This document shows, piece by piece, positions 32,577 to 34,157 of a stretch of DNA of 34,157 nucleotides. The notes beneath the pieces are model-generated. The model made no database searches. It was not told the DNA's origin and was given only the letters and a program-made list of their open reading frames with translations. Origin of the DNA: Candidatus Hydrogenedentota bacterium (lineage in GTDB: Bacteria; Hydrogenedentota; Hydrogenedentia; Hydrogenedentales; SLHB01); assembly GCA_020847495.1 (NCBI GenBank), contig JADLCA010000695.1, forward strand, positions 1 to 34,157. Direction: 5' to 3'. The translations under genes and the position numbers were made by a program. Positions within the stretch are counted from its first letter, which is position 1, and every line of letters begins with the position of its first letter.

Positions 32577-34157
32577 TTACGCGGCCTCCTCAGTGGTCGC
32601 CGATGCGATCGCTCCGTTTTCGACCCACACGATGCGCGCAGGCGCGAAGGCCGCGGCCAGACTCTCAATCTCTGGCTCCTTGGCGAGATTCCAGGCGCCG
32701 GCGAGAATCACGGTGCCCTCGCACCGTTGTAGGCGCAGCCGCACCTGCTCCTTGTTCCGGCCGTCGAGATGGTCGAGGTTGTCTAACAGCACCGGACCTT
32801 CGCCGGAGAAGCCAAGGCACAGCGCGAACTGGGCAATCCACTTCTCGCCCTGGCTACCCCGGGCGAGCGGCCGCAGGCGTCTGGAGTGGCGGAGGGTTGA
32901 ATCGTGCACGTGGCCACCAAACATGACCGCCCAGGCTTTGCCCTCAGGCTGCAGGTCGAGCTGGTACCCGAACGGTGCGAGCTCATGGTTTACGCGCGCC
33001 AGAAGCTCGTCCTTCTTGTCGCACGCCGCAAGTTCGTTGAGCACCTGGCCGTCCTTCAGTGCCTTCACGCCCCAGTTGAAGTGCTCAAGTTCCGCCTCCA
33101 TCTCCTTCAAGCGCTTGGATAGCCCGATGTGGTTCGCGTGTCGGCTTAACTGTTCGAGGATGGTCTCCCCCTTGGCGACTTCGACCTGTACGGCGTCCAG
33201 TTCTTCCTGGACCACGCGCTCGGCCCGCTCGGCAGGACGTTCGCGTTGCAGCCCGGCAACCGCGGCCGCGGCCTTCGCGCGCGCGCTTTCCGCTTCGCCG
33301 AAGGTGGATCGTACTGCGTTCAGTTTTGCCACGAGCTCCTTGGAGGTCCGTGTCGCACTCGCGAGCTTCTGTTCCACCTCCGCCTTTTCCGCGGTGAGCG
33401 CGCTCAGTTCGGCGACGGCTTCCCCCGTCAACTCTTTGAGCTTCTTCTCGCTGAGTTCAGACTTGCACTTGTCGCAACGGCCATCCTTGAACCGGTTGGC
33501 GCGACTCTCGAGCTCGACATGCCTGGACCGGAGCTGCGATTCCCGGTTCGCCAGGCCGCGCGCTTCCACTTCGGCGTCCTGCTTGGCCTGCTCGATGCGC
33601 GTGAGTTCGTCCCGGGCCTTAGCCAGCTTCTTTTCTGCAATATCCAAGTCCTTCATGGCCTTAGTCACGTCGCGCTTGATGGTCTCCTTACTGCGGGCCC
33701 CACGAGCCGCGCCCAGCTCGATGTGGAGTTGATCGCGGCGTTTGTGCGCTACGTCGACCTTCCCCCTGATTGTGTCGAGGCTATCCAGGTCGATACGGTT
33801 GCCCGATTCGTCGACCGGCGACACGGTAAAGCCGAGCGCCTCCACTTCGTAGGCCATCTCTTTCAGTTGCCGGTTCTTCTCAGTCCGGTCCTCGTAGATG
33901 CCCTTGCCGATCCCGCGCCACTCGTCAACGCCGAATGCGGGCTTGATGTGCGTCCTCGCCTTGAGCCAGCGTTGCAGCCACTCGGCGTGCTCCTCGGCCT
34001 TCTCGAGCACGTCGGCCACGGGTATTTCCTCGGCCAGGTAGGCACCGATGACCGTGGAGAAGTCCGCGCCGGCCAGAAACTGGCCCATGGCCGCCTGCAT
34101 CTCGGCTTGGGATGTGGGGATGCCCAAGGCGTACCAGAGACCCTCGCGCGTTTCGGC
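32577..34157 (-). CDS. SbcC/Rad50-like coiled-coil ATPase (5' part lies beyond the window)
   Basis: Long coiled-coil with CxxC zinc-hook-like 'RCDKCKSELSEKK', C-terminal 'GSQGEKWIAQFALCLGFSGEGPVLLDNLDHLDG' signature/Walker B-like. The frame is open to the window end (TTG 'start' at 34127 is internal). Confidence 0.7.
   Translation of the reverse strand, partial: AETREGLWYALGIPTSQAEMQAAMGQFLAGADFSTVIGAYLAEEIPVADVLEKAEEHAEWLQRWLKARTHIKPAFGVDEWRGIGKGIYEDRTEKNRQLKEMAYEVEALGFTVSPVDESGNRIDLDSLDTIRGKVDVAHKRRDQLHIELGAARGARSKETIKRDVTKAMKDLDIAEKKLAKARDELTRIEQAKQDAEVEARGLANRESQLRSRHVELESRANRFKDGRCDKCKSELSEKKLKELTGEAVAELSALTAEKAEVEQKLASATRTSKELVAKLNAVRSTFGEAESARAKAAAAVAGLQRERPAERAERVVQEELDAVQVEVAKGETILEQLSRHANHIGLSKRLKEMEAELEHFNWGVKALKDGQVLNELAACDKKDELLARVNHELAPFGYQLDLQPEGKAWAVMFGGHVHDSTLRHSRRLRPLARGSQGEKWIAQFALCLGFSGEGPVLLDNLDHLDGRNKEQVRLRLQRCEGTVILAGAWNLAKEPEIESLAAAFAPARIVWVENGAIASATTEEAA

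Overview
This window looks like a tailed-phage (siphovirus-like) genome or prophage segment. Essentially every credible gene is on the minus strand. Read from high to low coordinates, it contains a replication/recombination block (partial SbcC/Rad50-like ATPase, SSB, zinc-ribbon proteins, replication initiator with an origin-like repeat tract, DUF1064-type nuclease), accessory genes (secreted Pro-rich protein, ParB-like protein, PD-(D/E)XK-like nuclease), and a TerS-like HTH protein. These are followed by TerL interrupted by an intein in its Walker A loop, portal, SPP1-gp7-like head morphogenesis protein, NrdR-like zinc ribbon, scaffold, DUF2190-like decoration protein, major capsid, head-tail proteins, major tail protein, tail chaperones with a predicted -1 frameshift, tape measure, and distal tail/fibre genes that run off the low end. 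The main finding lies between the packaging module and the accessory genes (about 21001-22386). A strictly periodic 36-nt array alternates two different 9-nt repeats (TGGTTTTCT and TGGCTCGCT) with two different 9-nt variable spacers (4 x 9 = 36). It abuts a 286-aa protein resembling the C-terminal Nop/Transposase_20-like part of IS110 transposases, with no visible DEDD/RuvC nuclease half. A second, short and degenerate array of the same design lies on the other side of the gene, next to a perfect 11-bp hairpin. This architecture matches TIGR-Tas (Tandem Interspaced Guide RNA) dual-spacer RNA-guided systems, here as a nuclease-less, phage-encoded version with arrays on both sides. No integrase, lysis gene, tRNA or CRISPR array was recognised. 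Functional assignments are by eye from translated motifs; no database search was run.
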